Positions 46,326 to 55,541 of a DNA stretch of 64,000 nt are shown piece after piece. Position numbers and translations under genes: made by a program. Source of the DNA: Hyphomicrobium facile (lineage in GTDB: Bacteria; Pseudomonadota; Alphaproteobacteria; Rhizobiales; Hyphomicrobiaceae); NCBI RefSeq assembly GCF_900116175.1, contig NZ_FPCH01000004.1:62001-126000 (forward strand). Direction: 5' to 3'. Positions within the stretch are counted from its first letter, which is position 1; each line of letters opens with the position of its first letter. The notes beneath the pieces are model-generated. The model did not search any database. It saw only the letters and a program-made list of their open reading frames with translations, and was not told where the DNA came from.

Positions 46326-47609
46326 CTAAGCCTCAATGTCATCGGCCCGCCGTCGCGGGTCGCTCGCTGGAGGAGTTGCATCTGCCAGCCCCCAGATCAA
46401 TCCGGCCATTAGGAAGAAGTGACGCCAGTGATCGCTATCGATGACGAACCCTTCGAAGGCCAACCCCGCAAACGACGCGAAAGCGATCACAGCCGGTCCC
46501 TGAAGACGCGTTCTTTGCAGCGCCGTCCGAAAGCCGAGATAGAGCGTCACCGCCACGGTCATGATGTAGATCAAGCCGCCAAGCCACCCGGCATTCAGAA
46601 ACTGGGTGAGATAGACGTTATGCGGTTCCTCGTGGTGATAGGTATCGCGGAACGTATGCGTCCCGATCCCGAAGGGATGCTCGACGATCAGCGCACGCGC
46701 CTTTTGCTGCCCCCCGAAACGCCCGTTCGGACCCTCGTCGTAACTCTGATCGAGGTTGGCACGTTGGCCGAGCAGGTCGCGAACCTGGTCGATCTGTGTT
46801 GCAACCGCAAGCGCGCTCATCAGGCCGACGATGCCGATGATGGTCACCTTCCCGAAGCGATTGAAATCCGAGCTGCGCCGCGAGCGGAAGAGGACGATGC
46901 CGATCAAGATGAAAACGGAAAATATCGTCGACACCCACGCGCCGCGCGAAAAGCTGATGAGCAACCCGATGACGAGCGGCAATGCAACAGCCGCAGCCAT
47001 CAGCGCGTGCGCCGGCCGTCCCCGCAACATCACCCAGACGACACTGACGATCGCAGGTGCTACCGCCGCGCCGTAGACGTTCGGATCTTTGAAGGTGCCG
47101 CGCGCGCGATCGTAGTTTGTGAAGAGGTCGTACGTCGAAGGGATGAGGCGAAAGTACCCGGCGAAGGCCGCCGCTGTGGCGATGAGACAAGCGGCAACGT
47201 AGCAGACGAGGACGAGCTTCGCCCGGGGCTCCGGGTCCTTCGCGACGTAGCCCGCGATCACGAACGCGCCCGTTGCCAGGAACAGCGTGACGAGCTGATG
47301 CACGAACGCGGTCTGGAACGTCGTGGAAAGCATCGTTCCGGCAAAGCCCAGCGCAAAGAGCGCGATCCACGCCGAATAATTGACGAATGCCGCGTTGCCG
47401 AATTTCAGCACATGCAGAACCGGCAGAACGCCGATGACCATCACCATCAAGCCGTCGGCAATCGCAGGCTCCGAGAAAACGATCGTGCTGAGCATCGTCG
47501 CAATCGCAACGAGCATGCCCGCGAGCGTGCTCGCCCGAATGCTGAGCGAAATCGGAGCAGCAGGAGCAAGGCGCGGCGCCGTCTCGGCTGCTTCGGCGCT
47601 AGTAGGCAT
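46326..47609 (-). CDS. O-antigen ligase / polymerase (Wzy-WaaL family) membrane protein
   Basis: The 427-residue protein has about 11-12 hydrophobic spans and a long periplasmic loop in its second half (about 280-340). The loop contains RAGxx-like residues and EEPHNVYLTQFLNAGW, the H-N-x-x-L pattern of the Wzy_C/O-antigen ligase domain. It polymerises or ligates a lipid-linked surface polysaccharide in the periplasm. It overlaps the upstream sugar-phosphate transferase gene by 11 bp, so the pair forms an exopolysaccharide or O-antigen operon. Other synthesis genes are not in the window. Confidence 0.85.
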   Translation of the reverse strand: MPTSAEAAETAPRLAPAAPISLSIRASTLAGMLVAIATMLSTIVFSEPAIADGLMVMVIGVLPVLHVLKFGNAAFVNYSAWIALFALGFAGTMLSTTFQTAFVHQLVTLFLATGAFVIAGYVAKDPEPRAKLVLVCYVAACLIATAAAFAGYFRLIPSTYDLFTNYDRARGTFKDPNVYGAAVAPAIVSVVWVMLRGRPAHALMAAAVALPLVIGLLISFSRGAWVSTIFSVFILIGIVLFRSRRSSDFNRFGKVTIIGIVGLMSALAVATQIDQVRDLLGQRANLDQSYDEGPNGRFGGQQKARALIVEHPFGIGTHTFRDTYHHEEPHNVYLTQFLNAGWLGGLIYIMTVAVTLYLGFRTALQRTRLQGPAVIAFASFAGLAFEGFVIDSDHWRHFFLMAGLIWGLADATPPASDPRRRADDIEA

Positions 47610-49104
47610 TCTTCCCCGTCAGCAGCGAGAGCGGCGTCAACGCAATGATGTAGAGATCGAACAGAACAGACCAGTTGTCGATGTAGTAGAGATCGTGCTC
47701 GACGCGGCGGACGAGCTTCTCGTGGGTATCCGTCTCGCCGCGCCAGCCGTTGATTTGCGCCCAGCCCGTGACGCCCGGTTTCATCCGATGGCGGGCGAAA
47801 TAACCCTGCACGACGTTTTCATAGAGATCGCGTTCGGCCTTGGCGCCCGTCGCATGGGGACGGGGCCCAACGAGCGACATCTCGCCCTTTAGCACATTGA
47901 TGAGCTGTGGGAGTTCGTCGAGGCTCGTACGCCGGATGAAGCGGCCGACCGGCGTCACGCGCGGATCGCCTCGCGTCACTTGTTTGCTGGCGGTGTCATC
48001 CTGCATCTCGACGTACATCGAGCGGAACTTCAACACTTCGATCACTTCGCTGTTGAAGCCATAGCGCTTCTGGCGAAAGAATATCGGACCCTTGCTGTCG
48101 AGCCGCACGGCAAGCGCAACGAGCGCCATGATCGGCGAAACGAGCAGCAGCAATAGCGCTGCGAGCACACGATCCTCGACGTTCTTGAGAACCCTGTCCC
48201 AGTCGCTCAGCGGCTTGTCCATCACCGCGAGCATCGGCACCCGCCCGATGAAACTGTAAGCCCGGGAATTGAGCCGGAGCTTCGAGTTCAACGCCGAGAT
48301 CCGCACGTCGACCTGCAGCGTGAAAAGCTTGTACAGGATCTCCATCAAGCGTTCTTCAGCGCGCGTCGGAACGGTGACGATGAGCAAGTCGACGCCCGCA
48401 TCGCGACAGAAATCGGTGAGCGTCTCGAATGTCCCGAGCCGCGCGATGCCGCCATAGCTCCCCGCGGCGCGCGCGTCCTGCCGGTCGTCGAATACGCCGA
48501 GAATGCGCATGTGATTGGTCGGATCCGAGGAAAGCTCGCGGATGAGATCTTCGGCCTCCTGCCCGCCGCCGACGATGACCGTCCGCCGGACCAGACTGCC
48601 GGCGCGCGTCAGCCGGTCTATCGTCCACGCAGCAAGCGAACGAACGACGCAAAGAAACACGGCCGACAATTCCATCCACGCCGCAATCTCGCGTGGCGCG
48701 ACCTCATCGTGATCGAACAGAAAGGCAAAGCCCGAAATTCCGAGCGCGACGGCGCCGAGCGACGTCAGCACCTTCAGCGCTTGCGAGGTGAACCCGCGAA
48801 GCGCCGGAATGGAATACGACCATTGACGGCGCAGCACGTAGACCGCGAGCACCGCAACCAATGTCGTCAGAGCAAAACTCCGCCACGATGGCTCGAACGG
48901 GTTTCCTAGCAGCGCATTCGCGAGCGGCCACGCGACAACGATCGACACGAGATCGGCAATCGTTACCGCCAGAAGAAGTTTAGGCCGCGAGGCGCTGCCG
49001 AGCCTGTCGAAAAAGAGCGACTTGGCCCAGGCGATCACACGCTCCCATCGGGGATCGGCGTTTTCGAGAATGATGTGGGGGGAGGAATTCGACTTCTCGG
49101 GCAT
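47599..49104 (-). CDS. undecaprenyl-phosphate glucose phosphotransferase (WcaJ/ExoY type)
   Basis: The 501-residue polyisoprenyl-phosphate hexose-1-phosphate transferase has four N-terminal spans, a CoA-binding-like cytoplasmic domain ([16 protein letters not shown] at about 175-190), a fifth membrane segment, and the catalytic bacterial sugar-transferase domain. Catalytic motifs are [19 protein letters not shown] (Asp-Glu), LVGPRPH and [14 protein letters not shown]. It starts polysaccharide repeat-unit synthesis by loading a hexose-phosphate (probably glucose) onto undecaprenyl phosphate. First gene of the operon with the Wzy-like protein. Confidence 0.93.
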   Translation of the reverse strand: MPEKSNSSPHIILENADPRWERVIAWAKSLFFDRLGSASRPKLLLAVTIADLVSIVVAWPLANALLGNPFEPSWRSFALTTLVAVLAVYVLRRQWSYSIPALRGFTSQALKVLTSLGAVALGISGFAFLFDHDEVAPREIAAWMELSAVFLCVVRSLAAWTIDRLTRAGSLVRRTVIVGGGQEAEDLIRELSSDPTNHMRILGVFDDRQDARAAGSYGGIARLGTFETLTDFCRDAGVDLLIVTVPTRAEERLMEILYKLFTLQVDVRISALNSKLRLNSRAYSFIGRVPMLAVMDKPLSDWDRVLKNVEDRVLAALLLLLVSPIMALVALAVRLDSKGPIFFRQKRYGFNSEVIEVLKFRSMYVEMQDDTASKQVTRGDPRVTPVGRFIRRTSLDELPQLINVLKGEMSLVGPRPHATGAKAERDLYENVVQGYFARHRMKPGVTGWAQINGWRGETDTHEKLVRRVEHDLYYIDNWSVLFDLYIIALTPLSLLTGKNAY

Positions 49105-49503
49105 CTGCGGAAGGGCACCTTGGAATTGAATTCAATCCCATAGGGGCCCGCAGATGAGGCGATGGTAAACATCGTCCAGTCGAGTTCGAGATTGATGCCT
49201 TGAGGCCGCAATAGGGTGAACACCGGGTTGTCCGCCGTCCCGTGATGGCGCGAACCGCACCGCTTGGGCCTTTACCTGCCCTCAGCACACTTCGCTCCGC
49301 TCGCGCTGTTCCCGGCGGAACACGTCGCGCCATGCCCGAGTGGTTAAAATGGAGTTAACGGCGACGATGTCCCCGTTCTTCCGGTCCGCAAATGCGACGC
49401 GACCCCTCGTGACGTCTCGGGTCACGACCCCGATCGAGCCCGCATTCCCCGTCCGTGTACGGCAAACAGGCCGGATGCCTTCGCTCACACTAAGGAGAGC
49501 ATT
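49105..49503. other. 399-bp divergent gap, promoters only
   Basis: This region separates the sugar transferase gene (minus) from a small secreted protein gene (plus). No coding frame is convincing. Near 49330 a stretch reading GCCCGAGTGGTTAAA resembles the D-arm of a serine or leucine tRNA, but the rest of a tRNA is absent. The plus-strand gene is preceded by TAAGGAGAG, a strong ribosome binding site. Confidence 0.55.
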
Positions 49504-49896
49504 ATGTCTAAAAAGCTGCTTTCTCTATTTGCCGGCGGAGCGCTTGCGCTCTCGGCGGCAGCCTGCGGCGCGGCAGCTGCGCCGATCAACCCGGGCGGCT
49601 TCGCGTCCCATTCGACGAGTAGCTTTGAGGTCCAGGTCCGCTCCGGCGGAGGTGGGATGCATGGGGGTTCTGGAGGCATGCACGCCGGTCACATGATGGG
49701 CGGACCACGCTTCGCAGGCCCTTCGGTTCGTCGCGAGATGGGCCGCACGCACATGGCCGGCCACCACCGGCATCACCATAACCGCTTCTTCTTTGCCGGT
49801 TACCCCTACTATTACTACGATGACGGATATTACGACGATTACGATCAAGGCTGCTGGTGGAGCCGTTCGCATCGGCGCTGGATCTGCAGCGACTGA
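49504..49896 (+). CDS. small secreted Gly/His/Tyr-rich protein
   Basis: The 130-residue precursor has a signal peptide (KKLLSLFAGGALALSAAACGAAAAP), which also contains a possible lipobox Cys. The mature part is Gly-Met-His-rich (GGGGMHGGSGGMHAGHMMGG), with a His cluster (HHRHHH), a Tyr/Asp-rich segment (YPYYYYDDGYYDDYD) and a Cys-Trp-Trp...W-I-C end. Such composition is seen in small envelope proteins of Rhizobiales and could bind divalent metals or stick to surfaces; neither is proven. TAAGGAGAG precedes the ATG, and a terminator follows. Confidence 0.7.
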   Translation: MSKKLLSLFAGGALALSAAACGAAAAPINPGGFASHSTSSFEVQVRSGGGGMHGGSGGMHAGHMMGGPRFAGPSVRREMGRTHMAGHHRHHHNRFFFAGYPYYYYDDGYYDDYDQGCWWSRSHRRWICSD

Positions 49897-49928
49897 CGGC
49901 TGAAACACGTAATCAAGTCATCACGATA

Positions 49929-49962
49929 GACCCTCAACACCAACGTTTGTTGAGGGTCTTTG
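49929..49962 (+). terminator. Rho-independent terminator
   Basis: GACCCTCAACA pairs perfectly with TGTTGAGGGTC around a CCAACGTT loop, followed by TTTG. It ends the small secreted-protein transcript. Confidence 0.88.
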
Positions 49963-50132
49963 CATGATTTTTATGCGCGAGGCCCGATCATCCGAGCAAT
50001 GCGGAGGGCTATTGAAACGAAACGTCCACGATGACATCAATCTTGGAGCACGCGCTAATCAATGCTCAACCATCTTCAGACTAGGCTGCCCCTGTCTCAT
50101 TTCCGCCCGCCAGCATACTCAAGGTCTGTAAA

Positions 50133-51785
50133 ATGTACCGCCTGCTTCCTCAGCGACAGCGCCCCCTGACGGGCCTTGCCATGATGGCGCTGATAGCACT
50201 GGCTTCGAGTTCGATGATCGATAGCGCCGAAGCCGCAAGCCGCCGCTCGCGCAATCTCGAAGACGTTTCGCAGGACACTTTGACCGGCCAGCCGATGTTG
50301 GCGATCGTGTCCCTCAAGGATCAGCGGGTCAGCGTTTACGACGCCGCCGGCGGCGTCATGCGCGCGCCGGTTTCAAGCGGACGAACGGGCTACGAGACCC
50401 CAGTCGGCACCTACAGCGTTCTTCAAAAGGAAGAGGAACACTATTCGAATGTCTACGACGACGCGTCGATGCACTTCATGCAACGCATCACGTGGTCAGG
50501 CGTAGCGCTCCATGCAGGCGCCCTTCCGGGCTACCCGGCATCGCATGGATGCGTCCGGATGCCGGACGGCTTCGCCCAGCGCCTCTTTCCGCTGACCAAG
50601 ATCGGCATGCGCGTGATCGTTGCCTACGACGACGTCGCGCCCGTCGAGATTTCCCACCCAGTGCTGCTGAAGCCCACGCCGCCGCCGGCCGTCGAGTCTG
50701 CTGTCGCGATCCCGATGTCGTACTATGGCCAGGACAGCGACGATAGCGCGAGCCCATTTGAACCCGACGTGAAGCGTTGGCCGGCGCGCAAAGCCCAACT
50801 CGAAGCCCTGAAAGCAATTGCGGCCGGCAAGCGGATTGAAGCCGATTCCGCAAATTCCCAGGCCGACGAGATGAAGCAGATCGTCGACGAAAAGAAAGAG
50901 CCTCGCGACAAAGCCGCCAAGATTGTCCGCAAAGCCGAAGCCGCAAAAAAGTCAGCCGACGACCGGGTTGCAAAGGCTGAAAAAGGACTGGCAGCCGCGA
51001 AGTCCCCCAAAGCCATCAAGAATTGGGAAGACACGAAGGCGAAAGCGACGAAAAACGCTGAAGAAGCCGCAGCAAAATTGGCTGTTGCAACCGCAAATCT
51101 GAAAGCGGCCGAAGACGAATTTCTGGCGGCCCAAAAAGAAGCGGCGCCCTCTGAAGCCGCGAGAGCCATCGCTGTCGCTGCCGCAGACGACGCCAAGCAC
51201 AAGACGCAACCGGTTTCGATATTCATCAGCCTCAAGACGCAACGGCTCTATGTGCGCCAAGGCTATGAGCCCGTCTTCGAAGCCCCTGTCACAATCAGCG
51301 AGCCCGATCGGCCGATCGGCACACACATCTATACCGCCGTTGAATACGCCAACGACGGCAAGGATCTGCGCTGGCACGCTGTAACCTTGGAGCACAAGGA
51401 AGCCGATTACGCATACAACGACGACGACCGCCTCCAGCAGACGAGCGATGTCGTCAACAACACGCCCCAGACGGACCTCGCCAAAGCCACCGCCGCGCTC
51501 GACCGGATCACGATTCCGCCCGAAGTCGTCGCGCGCTTTTCCGAGGTCGCCTGGCCCGGCTCATCGCTGATTATCTCCGATGAACCGATGAGCAAGGAAA
51601 CTAACAAGGCAACGGACTTCATCGTGCTTGTCAGCACCGAGCCTCAAGGCGGCATCAAAAAGCGGCCGAAACAGTTCTTCCCGTCCGACAACTTCTATCG
51701 CGATAGCTCCGACGATTACTTTTACGGCTACGACCGTTACGGACGGCGGGGATATCCACGGCAGAAGTCCTTCTTCTGGTGGTGA
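50133..51785 (+). CDS. L,D-transpeptidase (YkuD) with second, degenerate YkuD-like domain
   Basis: The 550-residue exported protein has a signal peptide (about 1-35) and an N-terminal YkuD catalytic domain. Its catalytic Cys140 lies in PASHGCVRMP, with the partner His in LHAG. L,D-transpeptidases make 3-3 peptidoglycan cross-links or anchor proteins to murein. Residues about 215-350 form an Ala/Lys/Glu coiled-coil. Residues about 357-510 look like a second YkuD-like strand pattern (ISLKTQRLYVRQ) but lack the HGC motif. The tail is Tyr/Asp/Arg-rich. Single-gene unit with 170 bp of upstream non-coding DNA. Confidence 0.9.
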   Translation: MYRLLPQRQRPLTGLAMMALIALASSSMIDSAEAASRRSRNLEDVSQDTLTGQPMLAIVSLKDQRVSVYDAAGGVMRAPVSSGRTGYETPVGTYSVLQKEEEHYSNVYDDASMHFMQRITWSGVALHAGALPGYPASHGCVRMPDGFAQRLFPLTKIGMRVIVAYDDVAPVEISHPVLLKPTPPPAVESAVAIPMSYYGQDSDDSASPFEPDVKRWPARKAQLEALKAIAAGKRIEADSANSQADEMKQIVDEKKEPRDKAAKIVRKAEAAKKSADDRVAKAEKGLAAAKSPKAIKNWEDTKAKATKNAEEAAAKLAVATANLKAAEDEFLAAQKEAAPSEAARAIAVAAADDAKHKTQPVSIFISLKTQRLYVRQGYEPVFEAPVTISEPDRPIGTHIYTAVEYANDGKDLRWHAVTLEHKEADYAYNDDDRLQQTSDVVNNTPQTDLAKATAALDRITIPPEVVARFSEVAWPGSSLIISDEPMSKETNKATDFIVLVSTEPQGGIKKRPKQFFPSDNFYRDSSDDYFYGYDRYGRRGYPRQKSFFWW

Positions 51786-51909
51786 CGCGCGTCAGGGCCC
51801 CGTCCCTGCCGCTTTGTTGACAACTAAAGATACGCTAAAAGCCCCCGCTTCCTTGAAAATGCCGCGAGGACGTTATTGCTTCCGAACAATCGAATTCGGA
51901 GGATCCGTC

Positions 51910-52083
51910 ATGAATGCCCAACCACGCCTTGCAAGCGACATCTCGACACTCGGAGTGATCGAGCAATTGCGCGACGCGCTGAAATACGCCGACAGCGAAC
52001 TTCAGCGCCGCTGCGTCATCTCGAGCAAGGTCCGGGAAGCCCTGAGCGTCGCCGAGCGCTTTCTCGCCAAAGCCGGGCCCTGA
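51910..52083 (+). CDS. 57-aa hypothetical helical protein
   Basis: A short frame starts with ATG after CGGAGGATCCGTC, a good ribosome binding site, and encodes a helical soluble peptide (MNAQPRLASDISTLGVIEQLRDALKYADSE-type pattern, ending AKAGP). The same frame is open further upstream into the transpeptidase gene, but that part has no coding character. No family recognised. It converges with a GNAT gene. Confidence 0.5.
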   Translation: MNAQPRLASDISTLGVIEQLRDALKYADSELQRRCVISSKVREALSVAERFLAKAGP

Positions 52084-52106
52084 AGCGCCGCGATCCGGCC
52101 CGAAGC

Positions 52107-52742
52107 TCAATCTAGCTGCTGCCCACGGACCCACTTGAATCGGGAAGCGAGTGCGTGGAAACAGGCGCGTACCGTCTCGCTGAAGGTGCGCCTGGGCGTG
52201 GCCCCGTCGAACAGCTCCTCGAATTCGAAGCGCGGCCGCAGACCAAGCCGGTGTCTGTGCGGATAATAAAACACCAGCACCGGCGACCGCCGCCACCAGA
52301 CCTTGAACTCAGCGTCTGACATTTGCCGCGGCGACACTGGCCACAGCAGCCCTCCGGCATGAATCATGTCCGCCGAAATCAAATCATAAACGGCAGTCGC
52401 AATACCCTTCCGCTGAAACGACCTCTGGACCTCGGCTTTTGTGATGACCGCGATCCCGTTGACCATGCGGCCCACTTCGCAAAATCCAACGGCTTCCTCG
52501 CCGATCACAGCCGACAGTTCCGTGCGGAAAATGCGATACGACATGCCGGCGTCCGTCAGAGCCCGCCGCAAGAAAAACACGCGTCCACTTTTGGTGGTCA
52601 GCGGAACGAGCGGCTGATCGAGCACCAGCCCCCGCAAGCGCGTCTCCGCCTCCATCGGATCGAAGTCCGACTTGGCGTGCTGCGCGATCAATCTCGAGTA
52701 AGAGGCTTCGGCTTTCTGCAATCGCTCGGGCACGACCACCAC
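52107..52742 (-). CDS. GNAT family N-acetyltransferase-like protein
   Basis: The 211-residue product has a GNAT core in the middle: strand VGRMVNGIAVITKAEV, then the acetyl-CoA pyrophosphate loop V-Q-R-S-F-Q-R-K-G-I-A-T-A-V-Y-D (about residues 109-124). The final 70 residues are basic and aromatic. The substrate is unknown. The start is a GTG (GTG-GTG-GTC-GTG, several alternatives) with a weak ribosome binding site, so the N-terminus is uncertain. It stands alone between a small plus-strand gene and a 325-bp gap. Confidence 0.7.
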   Translation of the reverse strand: MVVVPERLQKAEASYSRLIAQHAKSDFDPMEAETRLRGLVLDQPLVPLTTKSGRVFFLRRALTDAGMSYRIFRTELSAVIGEEAVGFCEVGRMVNGIAVITKAEVQRSFQRKGIATAVYDLISADMIHAGGLLWPVSPRQMSDAEFKVWWRRSPVLVFYYPHRHRLGLRPRFEFEELFDGATPRRTFSETVRACFHALASRFKWVRGQQLD

Positions 52743-53067
52743 CTAGGCTTTGCGTGAGCTTTCGAATACGTCCGGGTAAGAATTCGGCAGAAGGAGTTAA
52801 CAAGCGCCCAATTCTGCCCCATGCCACACAAGCGAAATGGGTAGCACACCGCATTTATTGATCCGCCAGCGGAAAACCCGGGGTTTACGCTGCGTATGCG
52901 CCGCATTCCGGACTCGGAGTTCAACCGGTAAGCATCGGCGAGAATTGCTATCGGGCCGAGGGGTGTCATCGTGATATTTCAGTCGCCCGCGCGGCACGCT
53001 GCAAGTATAGAGCCTGCAGGCGTTCGTTCCGTCCAGCCGTGATGGCAACTTTAAGGGGTCATGAAAG
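52743..53067. other. 325-bp divergent gap upstream of EmrA-like gene
   Basis: No coding frame is convincing. Around 52907-52927 there is an imperfect palindrome, CCGG-ACTC-GG-AGTT-CAA-CCGG, that could be an operator for the exporter. AAGGGG just before 53068 would serve as the exporter ribosome binding site. No regulator gene is adjacent. Confidence 0.45.
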
Positions 53068-53979
53068 TTGCAGCCTACGAATAAGCGGAAAAAATCCATG
53101 CAGGATCGATTGCAAGAGAAGAAGCCGTTGCCCAGTGCTGTCCAGAGCAGCGCCCCGCCATCCGCGCGTCAGCCGCTTCTTTCCAAGCGTGCGCTTTCCG
53201 TTATCGGCACGCTCGCAATCATCGGTCTGATCGTCGCCGGATATTTCTATTGGCAACATTCGACACTTTATCCCTCGACGGACAATGCGCAGGTCCAGGC
53301 CAACATCGTCCAGATAACCCCGCTCGTGAGCGGGCTCGTGACAGAGGTCAAAGTCGAACCCTTCGCGTCCGTCAAATCCGGCGACGTCCTGGTTCAGCTG
53401 GACCCCGCACCCTACGAGTCGGCATTAAAGCTCGCGCAATCGCGCCTCACCGTCGCACAACAGCAGCCGACAGGAACCGGCCCGCAGGCAGTCGCCGCGA
53501 AGGCGAACGTCGAGCAAGCGCAATTGGCCGTCGACCAGGCCCGTCTCGATCTCGATCATGCGACCATAAAAGCGCCCGTCGACGGAACCGTCGGCAAGGT
53601 CCGCACTCAACCGGGCGAACTCGCCAAAGCCGGCATGCCCCTCTTCCCGCTCGTTGATACGGCGCATTGGTGGGTCGACGCGAATTTCAAGGAAACTGAT
53701 CTTGCCCGCATCAAGGTGGGCCAAACCGCCAACATCACCGTTGACGCGTTCCCGTCGCTGAAATTCACCGGCAAAGTCGAGGCCATCAGCCGGGCCAGCA
53801 ATGCCGCATTCTCGCTGATGCCATCCGAGAACGCGACGGGCAGCTGGGTGAAAGTCGTCCAGCGGTTCCCCGTGCGCATCGGACTGACGCTTCGACCGGA
53901 CGATCCCCCGATCGGCGTCGGCGCCTCGGCATCCGTGACCGTCGACACTGCCGGAGAAAGCGACAGTGGCGGCAAGTGA
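53068..53979 (+). CDS. emrA: HlyD/EmrA-type membrane fusion protein
   Basis: The 303-residue periplasmic adaptor has a basic N-terminus, one transmembrane span (about 48-66, VIGTLAIIGLIVAGYFYW), and the biotinyl-lipoyl half-motifs STDNAQVQANIVQITPLVSG and IKAPVDGTVGKV around a short helical hairpin. The C-terminal beta-barrel contains WWVDANFKETDLARI. The hairpin (about 115-160) is short compared with E. coli EmrA. The TTG start is preceded by AAGGGG; an ATG 10 codons in (MQDRL) is the alternative. Its end overlaps emrB by 14 bp, forming a two-gene efflux operon. Confidence 0.88.
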   Translation: MQPTNKRKKSMQDRLQEKKPLPSAVQSSAPPSARQPLLSKRALSVIGTLAIIGLIVAGYFYWQHSTLYPSTDNAQVQANIVQITPLVSGLVTEVKVEPFASVKSGDVLVQLDPAPYESALKLAQSRLTVAQQQPTGTGPQAVAAKANVEQAQLAVDQARLDLDHATIKAPVDGTVGKVRTQPGELAKAGMPLFPLVDTAHWWVDANFKETDLARIKVGQTANITVDAFPSLKFTGKVEAISRASNAAFSLMPSENATGSWVKVVQRFPVRIGLTLRPDDPPIGVGASASVTVDTAGESDSGGK

Positions 53980-55531
53980 TACAGCGGCAGCAAGTGATCA
54001 AGTAGTGGACCCAGCGAGCCTGCCGATCACCGATAGGCTCCTGACCTCGCTCGCCGTTCTTCTTGCCGTCCTCATGGTCATTCTCGACATGACCGTGGTG
54101 AATGTCGCGCTGCCCGAATTGATGGGCGCTCTCGGCGCGACTCCCGATCAGATCACGTGGGTTTTGACGTCCTATATCGTCGCTGAAGCGATCGTCATTC
54201 CGATGAGCGGCTTTCTCGCCGAACGGTTCGGGAGAAAGCGCGTTCTCATCATCAGCGTCGCGGGCTTCGTTGTCGCGTCGATGCTCTGCGGACAGGCCCG
54301 CACGCTCTTTCAAATGGTGTTGTTCCGCCTTCTCCAGGGTGCCTTCGGAGCGAGCGTCATTCCCCTCTCCCAGGCAACGATGGTCGACAGCTTCGATGCG
54401 CAAAGCCGCGGCAAGGCGATGGCGGTTTGGGGGATAGGCGTGCTTCTCGGGCCCATCATGGGTCCGACGGTCGGCGGGTTCATCACCGATCATCTCGGCT
54501 GGCCGTGGATATTCTACATCAATCTGCCGATCGGGATCGTCAACCTCGCGCTTCTCGTCGCCTACCTCAGACCGACGAAGCCGATCCGCGTGCCCATCGA
54601 TTGGTTGGGCGCCGCCCTATTGGCGATCGGTGTCGGCAGCCTTCAGATGCTGCTTGATCGCGGCAACGTCGAAGACTGGCTGCAATCGAGCCTGATCGTC
54701 AGCTTGGCCGTTATATCGATCGTTTGCATCACGGCTTTCGTCTACCGAAGCTTCAATCGGCCGGACGCAATCCTTCAGCTCAGCCTGCTGAAGGATCGAA
54801 ACCTCGCCACATCGACGTTTCTCATCATGGCGTTCGGCGTCGGAATGCTGAGCACCATAGCGCTGCAGCCGCTCTTTCTGGAACACCTGCTCGGCTATCC
54901 AGCGAGCACCGCAGGGCTCGTGATGGCCCCGCGCGGCATCGCCGTCATGGCCGGCATGATCATCGTCGCCGCGTTGATCTCACATGTCGATTCACGCTGG
55001 CTCGTATTCTTCGGCCTCCTGTTGTCGGCCGGCGGCACATACGTCACGACGACCACGTACAATCTCAACATCGACAAATTCTGGATCATCGCGCCGACCA
55101 TCGTTCAAGGCATCGGCATGGGCATGATATTTGTGCCCCTTTCGACGCTCGCCTATCAGACCTTGCCGAAGAGCGCCTCGGATCAAGCAGCGAGCATCTT
55201 CAACATCGCACGGACGATCGGCGGCTCTGTCGGCATCGCTATTGCGGCCACGATTTTGACCCGCACGGCGCATCAGAATTGGCAGTCGCTCGCCGGCGCG
55301 ATGGACCCCTACAATCCCGCCCTGCACGCCTGGTTCGAAGCGGCCGGCGTTTCGGCATCCAGTCCGCTTGGACAGCAAATGCTCGGCGCCGAGCTCGCAC
55401 GACAATCGATGATGATTGGCTTCATCGAGTCCTTTGGCTTCATCACGCTGAGCTTCCTCGTCCTGATCCCGTTCGTGCTTCTTCTGAAGGACACCGGCGC
55501 AGGTTCCCCCTACGCCGTCGAAGGGAAATAG
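53966..55531 (+). CDS. emrB: DHA2 family MFS multidrug exporter (EmrB type)
   Basis: The 521-residue inner-membrane proton-driven exporter has 14 predicted spans. Family motifs include LDMTVVNVALP in span 1 (motif D1 of DHA2), G-R-K-R between spans 2 and 3 (RFGRKRVL), and motif C in span 5 (GIGVLLGPIMGPTVGG). It works with the EmrA-like protein, whose gene it overlaps, to export hydrophobic or weakly acidic compounds. The substrate is unknown. It converges with an alpha-oxoamine synthase gene 10 bp downstream; export of that enzyme's product is a speculative link. Confidence 0.92.
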   Translation: MAASDTAAASDQVVDPASLPITDRLLTSLAVLLAVLMVILDMTVVNVALPELMGALGATPDQITWVLTSYIVAEAIVIPMSGFLAERFGRKRVLIISVAGFVVASMLCGQARTLFQMVLFRLLQGAFGASVIPLSQATMVDSFDAQSRGKAMAVWGIGVLLGPIMGPTVGGFITDHLGWPWIFYINLPIGIVNLALLVAYLRPTKPIRVPIDWLGAALLAIGVGSLQMLLDRGNVEDWLQSSLIVSLAVISIVCITAFVYRSFNRPDAILQLSLLKDRNLATSTFLIMAFGVGMLSTIALQPLFLEHLLGYPASTAGLVMAPRGIAVMAGMIIVAALISHVDSRWLVFFGLLLSAGGTYVTTTTYNLNIDKFWIIAPTIVQGIGMGMIFVPLSTLAYQTLPKSASDQAASIFNIARTIGGSVGIAIAATILTRTAHQNWQSLAGAMDPYNPALHAWFEAAGVSASSPLGQQMLGAELARQSMMIGFIESFGFITLSFLVLIPFVLLLKDTGAGSPYAVEGK

Positions 55532-55541
55532 ACGCAACGGA

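Noticed and set aside
46419-47648. 409-codon plus-strand frame opposite the Wzy-like gene
   Set aside because: Translation is extremely rich in Arg, Asp, Glu and His. The opposite strand encodes a clear multi-span membrane protein.
49325-49420. tRNA-Ser/Leu-like D-arm (GCCCGAGTGGTTAAA)
   Set aside because: No matching acceptor stem, anticodon arm or TTCGAATCC-type T-loop follows at the right distance. Chance similarity or at most a very decayed fragment.
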